This document shows, piece by piece, positions 8,591 to 17,325 of a stretch of 64,000 nucleotides of DNA. This stretch comes from CAVPDG01 sp963702535 (GTDB lineage: Bacteria; Chloroflexota; Anaerolineae; Anaerolineales; UBA4823): positions 248,001 to 312,000 of the forward strand of contig CAVPDG010000011.1 of NCBI GenBank assembly GCA_963702535.1, written 5' to 3'. The position numbers and the translations under genes are program-made. Numbering within the stretch: the stretch's first letter is position 1; every line of letters starts with the position of its first letter. The notes under the pieces were generated by a model. That model did not search any database and was not told the DNA's origin. It worked only from the letters and a program-made list of their open reading frames with translations.

Positions 8591-10204
8591 ATGAGATTAT
8601 ACCACTCACGTCCTTTAATCCTGGTCCTGTGGCTGGTGATGGCGAGCCTGGCTGGCTGCGCGGCGCCGACGGTTACGCAGGCGGTGATCGACATCCAGCT
8701 CAGCGCAGACGGACAGACGATCCCGCTGACGCTGGCGCCTGGCAGCACCGTCCAGCAAGCCATTTCGGCGGCGGGTTTGCAACTGGGCAGCCTGGACCGG
8801 GTTGAGCCGCCGCTGTACTCGCTACTGGAAGATGATGGGGTTGTGCGAGTTGTGCGGGTTACAGAAAAGTTCGAGGTGGAAGAGGAGGAGATCCCATTCG
8901 AGCAGCAGCGCCAGCCGACGGAGCTGCTGCCTGAAGGGCAATTGCAGATGGATGCGGTGCAGAAAGGCGAGCCGGGATTAAACAGACGACTTACCGCATC
9001 CTCTACGAAGACGGGGAAGAAGTTTCCAGGTCTTTCTTTCAGCTCCGAGATCATTAAACAACCAGTGCCACAAATCGTGCTCGTCGGCGTGCTGCCCCTG
9101 ACCTCCCACTTTCAGATCCCGGGCAAGCTGGCATACCTGTTCAACGGCGAGGCGTGGGTGATGGAGGGCAAGACGAACAACCGCCGCCCGCTCATCACCG
9201 GCGGCGACCTGGATGGCAGGGTGTTTGCGCTTTCGTCCGACGGCAACTACTTGCTGTTTACGCGGCGCTCCAGCGAAGCGGAGCAGATCAACGAGCTATG
9301 GGTAGCCGATTTGACGAAAGATCCGGTGAAGGAGATCGACCTGCAGGTCAAGAATATCGTGCAGTTCGCGGATTGGATCCCGGGCTCGAACTCCAAAGTG
9401 GTCTTCTCGACCGTCGAGCCCCGGTCTACCCCGCCGGGCTGGCAGGCGAACAACGACCTTTATGCGCTCAGCTTCAGCCCCAGCGGCTGGGTCTCCAAAT
9501 GGCAGGAAAAGCCGGTGGTGGAAGCCAACTCCGGCGGCATCTACGGCTGGTGGGGGACGAGCTTCTCCTGGTCGCCCGAGGGAGATGGGCTGGCGTATAC
9601 CCGACCGGATGGCGTGGGGCTGGTCGATTTTGCCACGGGCGTGCTGACCAGCACGCTGGATATCTTGCCGTTCCAGACGGGAGGGGATTGGGCATGGGCG
9701 CCGGGCATAAGCTGGGGACCTGGTGGCGATGTGATCTACACGGTCAACCACACGCCGGACGAGGGAGAGGCTACACCCGAACAATCGCCGAACTTCGACC
9801 TGGTGGCGCTGCTGCAAGGCACAAGCAACCCGATCACCCTGGTGCGGCAAACGGGGATGTTCGGCTATCCGGCAGCTTCCCCCATCCAGTCTGCACCAGA
9901 GGGCGGGGGTGATTACCAGGTGGCATACCTGCAGGCGATCTTCCCGACGCAGAGCGACAGCAGCCGTTACCGCCTGGTAGCCATGGATAGCGACGGCTCG
10001 AACCGCAGGGTGTTGTTCCCGGCGGAGGATAAACCGGGGATGGAGCCGCAACAGGTTGCCTGGTCGCCGGCAGCGCTGCCCGAGCGAGACGCCTACGCCA
10101 TCGCGGCGATTTACGAGGGCAACCTGTGGCTGGTGGACGCCAGCACAGGGGAGGCCAGCCAGGTGACCGGGGATGGACTGATCAGCCGCGTCTCGTGGCG
10201 ATAA
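8591..10204 (+). CDS. Lipoprotein with ubiquitin-like/G5-type region and WD40/TolB-like beta-propeller
   Basis: A surface-anchored protein of unknown task. It starts MRLYHSRPLIL with lipobox LAGC near residue 22. Residues 30-110 resemble the DUF348-type ubiquitin-like fold (GSTVQQAISAAGL), then a G5-type domain before EIIKQPVPQIVLVGV. The remaining 350 residues repeat propeller-like units (FALSSDGNYLLFTRR, FSWSPEGDGLAYTR) as in TolB. Between 8982 and 9038 the frame read is wrong: the other frame gives KQTTYRILYEDGEEVSRSFF, a normal G5 strand set, so two compensating one-base indels (a missing A at 8980-8982, an extra T at 9037-9039) hide it. The ATG at 8591 is preferred over the upstream 8540 start because it opens a signal peptide. 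Confidence 0.75.
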   Translation: MRLYHSRPLILVLWLVMASLAGCAAPTVTQAVIDIQLSADGQTIPLTLAPGSTVQQAISAAGLQLGSLDRVEPPLYSLLEDDGVVRVVRVTEKFEVEEEEIPFEQQRQPTELLPEGQLQMDAVQKGEPGLNRRLTASSTKTGKKFPGLSFSSEIIKQPVPQIVLVGVLPLTSHFQIPGKLAYLFNGEAWVMEGKTNNRRPLITGGDLDGRVFALSSDGNYLLFTRRSSEAEQINELWVADLTKDPVKEIDLQVKNIVQFADWIPGSNSKVVFSTVEPRSTPPGWQANNDLYALSFSPSGWVSKWQEKPVVEANSGGIYGWWGTSFSWSPEGDGLAYTRPDGVGLVDFATGVLTSTLDILPFQTGGDWAWAPGISWGPGGDVIYTVNHTPDEGEATPEQSPNFDLVALLQGTSNPITLVRQTGMFGYPAASPIQSAPEGGGDYQVAYLQAIFPTQSDSSRYRLVAMDSDGSNRRVLFPAEDKPGMEPQQVAWSPAALPERDAYAIAAIYEGNLWLVDASTGEASQVTGDGLISRVSWR

Positions 10205-10215
10205 AGGGAAGGGTC

Positions 10216-10299
10216 ATGATGGAGCTCGTGATCAGGAATGAGATAGAAAGCGATTACCGGGTGGTCGAAGAGATCACCAGAACAAGGTCGGGCAGGTAA
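10216..10299 (+). pseudogene. Fragment resembling the N-terminus of a GNAT acetyltransferase
   Basis: A 27-codon frame reads MMELVIRNEIESDYRVVEEITR, matching how many GNAT N-acetyltransferases begin, then ends after TRSGR. The rest of the domain, including the acetyl-CoA loop, is absent downstream. It is probably the remnant of a deleted gene. It could be a chance match because it is short. Confidence 0.4.
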
Positions 10300-10365
10300 A
10301 TCTGTGTTCGGATGCCCCGGAATCCAACCTACCGCTACCCGCAGTAAATTTCACAGGAAGGTCAA

Positions 10366-10783
10366 ATGAACAACGCAAACAATTGGAACCAGGCAATTAT
10401 TGAGGAGTTTCGCGCTGAACTCTGGCAAGGTGGGCGGTATGTTTGATGGTAAAACGCTGCTTCTGCTGCATACGGTTGGGGCAAAGAGTGGTCAAGAGCG
10501 CATCAATCCCGTCGCCTACGTGGCTGATGGTGAACGCCTCGTGATTATTGCGTCTAAGGGCGGCGCTCCGACCCATCCGGACTGGTACTACAACATTGCA
10601 GCGAATCCATTGGTTACGGTTGAAGTGGGTACGGAACAATTCCAGGCGCGGGCAGAGATTGCATCCGAACCTGAAAGAACCCGTTTATATAACAAAATGG
10701 TTGAGATGATGCCCGGCTTTGCGGATTATCAGCGGAAGACGAAGCGTGTGATCCCGGTGATTAAATTAATGCGGGTGGAATGA
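10366..10783 (+). CDS. DDN-like F420/FMN nitroreductase family protein, one frame shift
   Basis: A small split-barrel protein of the deazaflavin-dependent nitroreductase (DUF385/Ddn) family, about 138 residues. The start reads MNNANNWNQAIIEEFRA. The rest, in another frame from about 10412, reads NSGKVGGMFDGKTLLLLHT, GAKSGQERINPVAYV and ASKGGAPTHPDWYYN, which are hallmark family motifs. The shift lies in CGCGCTGAAC (10406-10416). An AGGAAGG ribosome site precedes the ATG at 10366. Family members use F420 or bind flavin; the substrate here is unknown. It sits just left of the IS630 element, which did not interrupt it. Confidence 0.75.
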
Positions 10784-10814
10784 TGGCTATCCTGGCAGGG
10801 ATATTAACTGTTAA

Positions 10815-11684
10815 CTAGTGGGTCACTTGGCATGAGTGATGCCATTTCTGAAGCAGACTGGATCTAGGCCGAGAGGAACGGCGAACACAAGCACCCGAGC
10901 CGCCCAGAGCCAAACGACGAGTTCGACTTCGTTCCCTGCGTGCAGCTCTAGCACCACCCCATTCGAATGGGGTTGGATCTTGGTTCCAGGCCCTTGCCAC
11001 TGCCTCTAACCAAGCAATGATTTGTTCAGGCGCTTGTGGGTTTTGCCCAGAAATGGCTCTCCGGACCAAAATGCGTTGAATGGACTCGGCCATATTCAAC
11101 CAGGAGCCGCCTAATGGGGTGTAGAGTAGCATTACGCCATGCGCGAACAGCCACAACACCAGTTCGGGCGTGTAATGACCTTGCAAGTTGTCCCAAATGA
11201 GTAGCATCCGTAACGGCGGCAGTTTCTCCGGCAGGGTAATCCGCACAGATAAACCGAGCTGCCAAGTTTTCCACGCCTGACGGTTGGTTTCTTCATCCAG
11301 GATGGGCTGTTCAGGGAGTGTTTTCAGGATTTCCTCCACCTGCTGTTGGATCCATGGATGCAAAATGGCATTGGTCGATTGGGTGACCCCTTTGACCCGC
11401 ACTTCGCCACTGGCAGGATGAAACAAAGTCAGCATCTTGGCCGTTCCATTTCGGATGTATTCATGCGGCTGATGCACTGGCTGGCTTTCCGGCTGCCAGC
11501 TTTCGCCCGGATAGGGGACCGTTTGATACGGTCCAGCTTCATCTTCTACCCACACCGCCAATCCCATTTTTTCGCCTTCGCGATACGCCGTCTCAATCAA
11601 TTCTTTTTTTGTGCCGCATTCGGATCCGTCACCATCACCATACCGCGTTTTCGTTTCCTGGCTACCTGTCCCGTTTCGCACCAA
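10815..11684 (-). CDS. IS630 transposase, catalytic part (orfB)
   Basis: The DDE catalytic domain: first Asp in WVEDEAGPYQT, second Asp in LLIWDNLQGH, Glu in LNMAESIQR. Its useful sequence begins at KKELIETAYREGEKMG, in the -1 frame relative to orfA, and joins it at the A7 run (11604-11610). The upstream residues of this open frame are a shadow of orfA. The stop TAG is formed from the TA target duplication plus one flanking base, so translation ends outside the element. A functional transposase needs the orfA-orfB fusion. Confidence 0.88.
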   Translation of the reverse strand: MVRNGTGSQETKTRYGDGDGSECGTKKELIETAYREGEKMGLAVWVEDEAGPYQTVPYPGESWQPESQPVHQPHEYIRNGTAKMLTLFHPASGEVRVKGVTQSTNAILHPWIQQQVEEILKTLPEQPILDEETNRQAWKTWQLGLSVRITLPEKLPPLRMLLIWDNLQGHYTPELVLWLFAHGVMLLYTPLGGSWLNMAESIQRILVRRAISGQNPQAPEQIIAWLEAVARAWNQDPTPFEWGGARAARRERSRTRRLALGGSGACVRRSSRPRSSLLQKWHHSCQVTH

Positions 11685-12226
11685 GTCCGTGATTTCTGCC
11701 AGCGAAAACCAGCTTCCTGTAAAATCACCCAGATCCGTTCAGTGCTGATCTCCGGCACTCCATCGTCTGCTTTCCACAGGGCTTTCTGTAACGTGGTCAA
11801 TGACCAGGTGTTCGTCCCGTCCTGCTCCGCATCCGGCTGGCGTCGCGCTTCTTGCAGCACCCGCTCCCGCTCAACGGCTGTGTATTTGAGTTTTGGCCCG
11901 CCACCATGTTTAGGGTGGATGGCCGCCAGCCCTTCCCGGTTAAATCGCTCCACCAATTGAGCTACGGGATCTCCGCATTTTCGCCCAGCCTGTTGAGCTG
12001 CCTCCGTATAATTGTAGCCATCTGCTACAGCTAATATTTCTTTCGCTCGCACAACATGACTGGCCGGTTCACTCTGCGATCGACTGATTCGTTCCAGCCA
12101 TTTCCGCTCTTCTTCTGTCAATGTACGCAGTGGGTCTTTCTTTCGTCCCGTCATCGCCTCGTTCCTGCCTTTTTTGAGTGGTTTCCTTTCCACTCATCAT
12201 GGCAAGTTTCATGCCAAGTGACCCAC
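10818..12226. mobile_element. IS630-family insertion sequence, 1,409 bp
   Basis: The element is bounded by perfect 18-bp inverted repeats (GTGGGTCACTTGGCATGA at 10818-10835, its complement at 12209-12226). After a 4-base mismatch, TGCCAT matches again on both sides. Both ends are flanked by TA (10816-10817 and 12227-12228), the dinucleotide target used by IS630/Tc1-mariner elements. It encodes a two-frame DDE transposase on the minus strand. The perfect ends and duplication suggest a recent insertion. No second copy is seen in the window. Confidence 0.93.
11597..12193 (-). CDS. IS630 transposase, DNA-binding part (orfA)
   Basis: The N-terminal half contains a helix-turn-helix (ILAVADGYNYTEAAQQAG, then GDPVAQLVERFNREGL) and a second HTH ending near ISTERIWVILQEAGFRW, the paired-like layout of IS630 transposases. 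It stops just after CAA AAA AAG AAT TGA. The sequence A-AAA-AAG is a canonical slippery heptamer in the correct register, so a -1 shift would join orfB smoothly as AQKKELIE. Start could be 12193 or the internal ATG at 12154 (MTGRKKDPLRT). Confidence 0.85.
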   Translation of the reverse strand: MERKPLKKGRNEAMTGRKKDPLRTLTEEERKWLERISRSQSEPASHVVRAKEILAVADGYNYTEAAQQAGRKCGDPVAQLVERFNREGLAAIHPKHGGGPKLKYTAVERERVLQEARRQPDAEQDGTNTWSLTTLQKALWKADDGVPEISTERIWVILQEAGFRWQKSRTWCETGQVARKRKRGMVMVTDPNAAQKKN

Positions 12227-12760
12227 TAGCTCAGGTTACGAGTGCATGGCGGTAATCGAATCATCGCACTTTTGGAAAACAGGGGAATTATGCCCGTAAT
12301 TGGAAGGTTGGCGAGTGAGATGGTGGGTTTCGGGGTATGGTGGGGCAGGTCAAAACCATGTCCGGACGCCCCGAATTCGGCGTAGCATTGGAATTCTGCG
12401 GTGAGTTGGCGGGATGATGATAAGGCGTAGTGATCTCACCAGGCAGCGCTTCGCGAGCAACTTGCCAACTCAGCCTGCACGCTGTCAGACGCCGATGATG
12501 GCATAAGACAGGTCGTTGAAAGAGTAGCCTTAATACGAGCGAGGTGCGGTCATTGAAAGGCGGCTGGAAAGGGTGTGGACCACGAAGGGCACGAAATGGA
12601 ACGAAAGGCGCGAAATACATTTTTAGCAGATTGTAGTCCATGATCGGCGAATTTCAAGACTGCTTTCTTCCCCTGCTACACAAGAAGGAACCAATTTGCC
12701 CAATCATTCGTCATACGAATGAGTTTCTTGACCCACTACCTTATTTTCAGGAGGGGTAAG
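12227..12760. other. Non-coding stretch right of the IS element
   Basis: No credible gene. It holds a GAGTTGGC/GCCAACTC inverted pair about 60 bp apart (12404-12475) and a 40-bp segment near 12340-12380 resembling 10287-10328 on the other side of the IS. GAGGGG before the serpin start serves as its ribosome site. Confidence 0.5.
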
Positions 12761-14097
12761 ATGGCTACCCATGGCATAAACGGCTCTCTTTTTTGGCGAT
12801 TGCCTTCGTGGCCATTATCGCCGGAGGGTGTTCTGCACCTGCCAAGCCGACTGGTTCTAGTACAATGGGAGCTATTGATGCACTTATCCATGCAGAAAAT
12901 ATCAAATTCGCAGGAGTTGAGATCCAGCGCGAAGCGTCACCAAATATTGATCCGGGCTTGATCGACCAGCAGGTGGCGGCAAATAACGATTTTTCTTTCG
13001 ATCTCTACCGGTCGCTGCGCTTAGAGGAAACCAACCTATTCTTTTCATCCTACAGCATTTCCACTGCTGTGGCGATGGCGTATGGAGGGGCACGCGGCGA
13101 GACCGAGAAGCAAATGAGCAGTACGCTCCATTACAGCCTGCCACAAGAGCAGCTCCACCCGGTTTTTAATCTGCTAGACCAATCGCTCAATACGCCCGCA
13201 AGCGAGGGCGATGGATTTCAGCTCCATACCGTGAACTCGCTGTGGGGACAGGAGCAATTCCCATTTCTTCCCGATTTTCTTGCCCTGATCGCGCGCAACT
13301 ATGGTGCGGGAGTGAGGCTGGTCGATTTTACAGAGGATGCGAGCCGCGAGGCAGCGCGCCAGACGATCAACGAATGGGTGAGCCAACAGACCAACGAAAT
13401 GATCCAAGAGCTGCTGCCAGAGGGCATGCTCGACGGTTTAACCCGCCTGATCCTGGTCAATGCGATTTACTTCAAAGGGGAATGGCAGGATCCTTTTGAG
13501 AATGGCACTGAGGATGCTCCTTTTACACTGCCTGATGGCGAACAGGTGAGCGTCCCAACGATGTCCCGGCGGGCAGTAGCGCCCTACTTCCAGGGTGAGG
13601 GTTACCAGGCGATAAGACTGCCCTACAAGGGCGACCGGACAGAAATGATCCTCGTGATGCCAGATGTGGGCAAGTTTTCTGAGCTCGAACAGACGCTTGA
13701 TCGAATATCGTTTGAAGGACTTCTAAGCAGTCTGGAAGATCACGATATTAAGCTCTATATGCCCAAGTTCCAGTTTGTATACAGCACCGATTTGAAGGAA
13801 GTTCTGGCGCAAATGGGCATGCCAGCGGCTTTCGATCCGGGTGGGGCTGACTTATCAGGCATCTACGACCAAGAAGCAGAGAAAAGTAACCTTTTCATCT
13901 CCCACATCGCACATAAAGCCTTCGTAGCCGTGGACGAAAAAGGTACGGAGGCGGCGGCTGCAACGGGTGTGGTGGGGGAAATCGAGTCAATGCCGATAGA
14001 GCTGCACATCGATCACCCCTTCATCTTCATTATCCGCGATTGGCAGACGGGGAGTATTTTGTTTGCTGGGAGAGTGCTGGATCCGCGAACGCCTTGA
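12761..14097 (+). CDS. Serpin (serine protease inhibitor) lipoprotein
   Basis: A full serpin fold of about 420 residues after a signal peptide with lipobox-like AGGC, so probably anchored outside the membrane. Family marks: NDFSFDLYRSL, NLFFSSYSISTAVAMAYGGARGET, LILVNAIYFKGEW, and HKAFVAVDEKGTEAAAATG, the small-residue hinge of inhibitory serpins. Aligning the loop on alpha-1-antitrypsin puts P1-P1' at Glu-Ser (13984-13989). The signal peptide (HKRLSFLAIAFVAIIAGGC) is one frame off the ATG at 12761, implying one missing base near 12763; otherwise translation would begin at TTG 12793. A metallopeptidase-like gene follows. The target protease is unknown. Confidence 0.9.
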
Positions 14098-14352
14098 CCC
14101 CAGTGAATTTTACTCCCCCAGGTCGATATTCTCCTGCGGTTGCCATTTATCTACGATTGCCGGTCTGAAGCCGTTAAGCCCTGGGTGTATGCCCGGGGAT
14201 TTTGATTTACACGCTTGATTGAGTCCAAGAGAACACGCCATTTTTCATCTTGTTATATAATCCTATAAAATGTGATCGATGGGCGGGTTGGCAGCGACTG
14301 AACAATCGGGAACGATAAGGCGTGGTGACGAGAAATCCATAGAAAGGGGCGA

Positions 14353-15946
14353 ATGACCGACCTCCATTGGACTGAAATCGATCAGGTTGCTACAATTTGG
14401 ACGGATACCCCAGCGCCGCTACAGGCTGGATTGCTATTTCGCACCGGGCTCGTAGACGAGACATTGGCGATAGCCGGCATGACACATCTCATCGAGCATT
14501 TGTCCCTTTCCACAGTGAGCGACCCATCACGACTCCAGAATGGCTTCGTGGGTGGCGTTGTCACCGGCTTTTACACGATGGGACAGCCTTCAGATGTATC
14601 TAAATTTCTTGAAAACCTCTGCAAGGCTCTTTGCTCACTGCCTGGGGATCGCCTGGAAAGTGAGAAGCAAGTTCTGGAAGCGGAAAATGCCTCCCGCCGT
14701 TACGATCTCTATTCCAATCTCCTGACATGGCGATATGGAGCTAACGGCTACGGTCTATTTGGGTTGCCTCAGCTTGGATTAAAGAAAATAACCTTGGAGC
14801 AACTGCAACAACATGCCACACAGCGCTTTACGCGCCAGAATGCTATCCTCTGGCTGACCGGACCTCCCCCCGACGATTTCCGATTAACGCTCCCCGATGG
14901 GATCAAACATCCAATTCCGCCCCTTACGCCGGTTCAGAAAACATTTCCCTGCTGGTACGTTGACGAGATGTGCGGCGGCGTGGCAGCCGGCGTGGCGGTT
15001 GCAAGGTCTTATGCTGCCACGATCTTCTGCGAAATCGCCACCAGGCGTTTATATCAGCGCCTGCGTACAGAGCAGGCTGTGAGTTACTCCCCTTTTGTTG
15101 GCTACGAGCCACTCAATACGGATCTGGCTCACATGGTGCTCTTTGCAGACTCGGATAAGGGCCGGCGGGAAGAACTGGCTAAAGCTTTCGATGAGGTTTT
15201 TCAGCAGCTCAGTGTTCTCGCGGAGGGGGAACTCGAGTCTGTCCGAAATCAGATTCTTGAACACTGGAATGGCACACTCGCACTACAGCCTGCAGATCGA
15301 AAAATCATGGAAGTCCAACGAGCGGCGAGAGAATGGATACTCGGCAGTGAATATAATCCGTTAGAGTCCGCCGCGAGCCAAGCTTAACTCAGTAACCGCA
15401 GAGGAGGTTTCCGCGTTTGCGCGTGCTTTACAAGCGAGCGCCATCTTCGCCCTGCCGGGTGAGGCGCGCCTGTCGCCCGGGTTTGGCACGCGGGCGTCCG
15501 TCTCGACAGCAACTGCCGTACAGGGGCGAAGGATCAAGCACTGGGATTCGCCCATACGGGGAGAAGTGCTTGTTTACGGTGCGGATGGCGTGAGTTTTCA
15601 TGGGACCGATGGTTCGCAGCTTACTGTACGTTATTCTGAGCTGGCAGCGGTTCTCTGTTATCCAGATGGAGCGTTGCAATTAATCAGCTCTGAGGCTGCG
15701 TCTGTGATGATTGAGCCAACGCTCTGGCACTCCGGGCAGCACATCTGTAACGAGATTCTTGAGCACGTGCCGGAACAACTGCGGATAGACCAGGTCCCCC
15801 GTCCTGCCGAGAGTATCCCCATGCCCACCACGACGGCATGGCAACGGTTTCGGGCGAGGATCAAAGGTTTACCCTCTTGGAGTGTGATTGTAATATGGAT
15901 TGTTTTCGCGCTGATTCTGGCTATCATGCGATACTTCATGGAATGA
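14353..15946 (+). CDS. M16-family (insulinase-like) peptidase with C-terminal membrane anchor, one frame shift
   Basis: The N-terminal 344 residues carry the inverted zinc motif HLIEH (His45, Glu48, His49) and a downstream glutamate-rich helix (ESEKQVLEAEN), as in M16 peptidases, then a second alpha/beta lobe with RLYQRLRTEQAVSYSPF. The frame is lost near 15375-15382. The next frame continues KLNSVTAEEVSAFARALQ, then a domain with LVYGADGVSFHGTDG, and ends in a TM helix (VIVIWIVFALILAIM). Joined length is about 530 residues, more like a single M16 half than full pitrilysin. The cytoplasm-facing tail is unusual. Zinc peptidase activity is inferred from HxxEH; substrates are unknown. A TATAAT-like hexamer lies about 90 bp upstream. 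Confidence 0.7.
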
Positions 15947-16235
15947 CCAGGGTGGTTTTTCTTGTGGCGAGGATGCGTACGAATATTCCTGCCGTTTTTC
16001 AACTTCTACGTGAATCCAAAGTTGTTGAATAATTGGGTGGGTTTACGGGATGGTCAAAGGCAGAATAAATTCATCGGCAAGCAATTGCCAGACTCCAGCC
16101 GGTAAGGAGCCAAAGCCTGTCTTAGAAATATCACTCTTCATGTTTCAGCACCGTTTGAGGTGAAAAGGCTGGTCGCATTTATTCGACGTGGGATCTCGGC
16201 TTTTTGGAATTTTTGCCTGTGAGGAGGAGGAGATT

Positions 16236-16541
16236 ATGGGCAGGAAAACTGGTGGGATCATCGCAACATTTGTGGCCGTACTCTTATGTGGCTGCCCGGG
16301 AATATGCTTGTGCTTATTCGGGGCTATTGCTGCCACGGGGCAATTGCCTTACACATCAGAATTTCCTTACTCATCAGATTTTGGCAAAGTCACTGCGACC
16401 GTCCCCTCATATTTGGGGTTTGTAGGTTTGTGCCTGGCGCTGATCTTCATCGCCATTCCCATTGTCGTAGGTGTTCTGACCCTTCGCAACAAACCCGAGA
16501 AACCAGCTTCTTTCAATGAGCCGCTTCCGCCAGCCAGCTAA
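16236..16541 (+). CDS. Small membrane protein, two TM helices
   Basis: A 101-residue protein with hydrophobic spans at about residues 6-30 (IIATFVAVLLCGCPGICLCLFGAI is rich in Cys) and 60-82 (LGFVGLCLALIFIAIPIVVGV), joined by a polar loop. The tail ends in Pro-rich residues. A very strong GGAGGAGGAG site precedes the ATG at 16236, which is preferred over 16188. No family is recognised. Confidence 0.6.
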   Translation: MGRKTGGIIATFVAVLLCGCPGICLCLFGAIAATGQLPYTSEFPYSSDFGKVTATVPSYLGFVGLCLALIFIAIPIVVGVLTLRNKPEKPASFNEPLPPAS

Positions 16542-16622
16542 TTTCCAGTAAGCAGCAGGGTGCGTTCGACATAACGCACCGGGATTTATCTACTTGGATA
16601 ATCATGCCGACTCGAAATGCGT

Positions 16623-16696
16623 GGTGGGTTGGCGGTGTTATAAAAGGTGGAATGCGCTCATCAGAAAGCGTATTGCTATCACTTCGCCAACCCACC
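16623..16696. repeat. Imperfect palindromic repeat, MITE-like
   Basis: The arms GGTGGGTTGGCGGTGTTAT (16623-16641) and ATCACTTCGCCAACCCACC (16678-16696) are inverted copies: the outer 12 bp are perfect and the inner 7 partly match. The 36-bp core carries no reading frame. Similar GGTTGGC pieces occur near 12307, 12404 and 14286. Confidence 0.6.
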
Positions 16697-16763
16697 CTAC
16701 ATTTAGACTGGCAGGATTTTCGCATATTTCCATAGCACAGTCCGGGCAATAATAAAACCAGGA

Positions 16764-17030
16764 TCAGGAAGTTGGTTTTACCTTACGGCCTATGTAGATG
16801 TTCCCCCTGAGCTCATCGCGTAAGAATTTTTGAAAACCGTGGGTGGAGGCAACACCCAGGGTCTTCCCAGTTGACGACAGCCCCAAATCGGGAGCGGTAA
16901 GGTCGATCACCAATATCAACTGGTTGCCGATTATGGTCCCCCGTAAGTTGGATCCAACCCCGATTTCAACCAGGTCAGCAAGGTTCAATACAATTTCGGC
17001 CGGTTCAGCGCTTTCAGTCATTTTCTCCAT
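16764..17030 (-). CDS. Small conserved-looking protein of unknown function
   Basis: An 88-residue soluble protein. It starts MEKMTESAEPAEIVLNLADL and contains an alternating hydrophobic pattern (GTIIGNQLILVIDLTAPDLGLSSTGKTLGVAST) that suggests a small beta fold. No signal peptide or TM is seen. The second Met (17021) has GGAG upstream and could be the start. Not recognised; coding is supported mainly by composition and a clean frame in an otherwise empty stretch. Confidence 0.45.
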   Translation of the reverse strand: MEKMTESAEPAEIVLNLADLVEIGVGSNLRGTIIGNQLILVIDLTAPDLGLSSTGKTLGVASTHGFQKFLRDELRGNIYIGRKVKPTS

Positions 17031-17082
17031 CCTGTTTAAAAATGGTGCCTAAAAACCTATCCAAAAAAATAAATATTCTTTT

Positions 17083-17125
17083 GGGGTGTGTGCGGCGGCG
17101 AAGCCGCCGCACACACCCCCATTTT
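17083..17125 (+). terminator. Very stable hairpin with T-tract
   Basis: A perfect 17-bp stem (GGGGTGTGTGCGGCGGC and its complement, loop GAA) is followed by CATTTTT on the plus strand. It has no plus-strand gene close upstream. It may insulate the polysaccharide genes at 17326 from leftward transcription. Confidence 0.65.
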
Positions 17126-17325
17126 TCGGCATTCCCTTTATTGTAATCGTTTAAGGAGCCTGGCTGGCGGACTTTGGATTAGAATTGACTGGTGCGCCAG
17201 CCACAACCATTTCGTTAGTTTCAGTCGCAATTTTGCCGTCCGTTTTAGGGTACATGGTACAATTCTTCGTTGTGTTTTCGAGGGACAATCCCTCAATGGT
17301 CAAAAAAACTGAAAGGGGAAATCGA

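Noticed and set aside
9154..9912. 252-codon open frame inside the propeller lipoprotein gene
   Set aside because: It overlaps a conserved TolB-like frame and is Arg/Gly-rich noise from GC bias.
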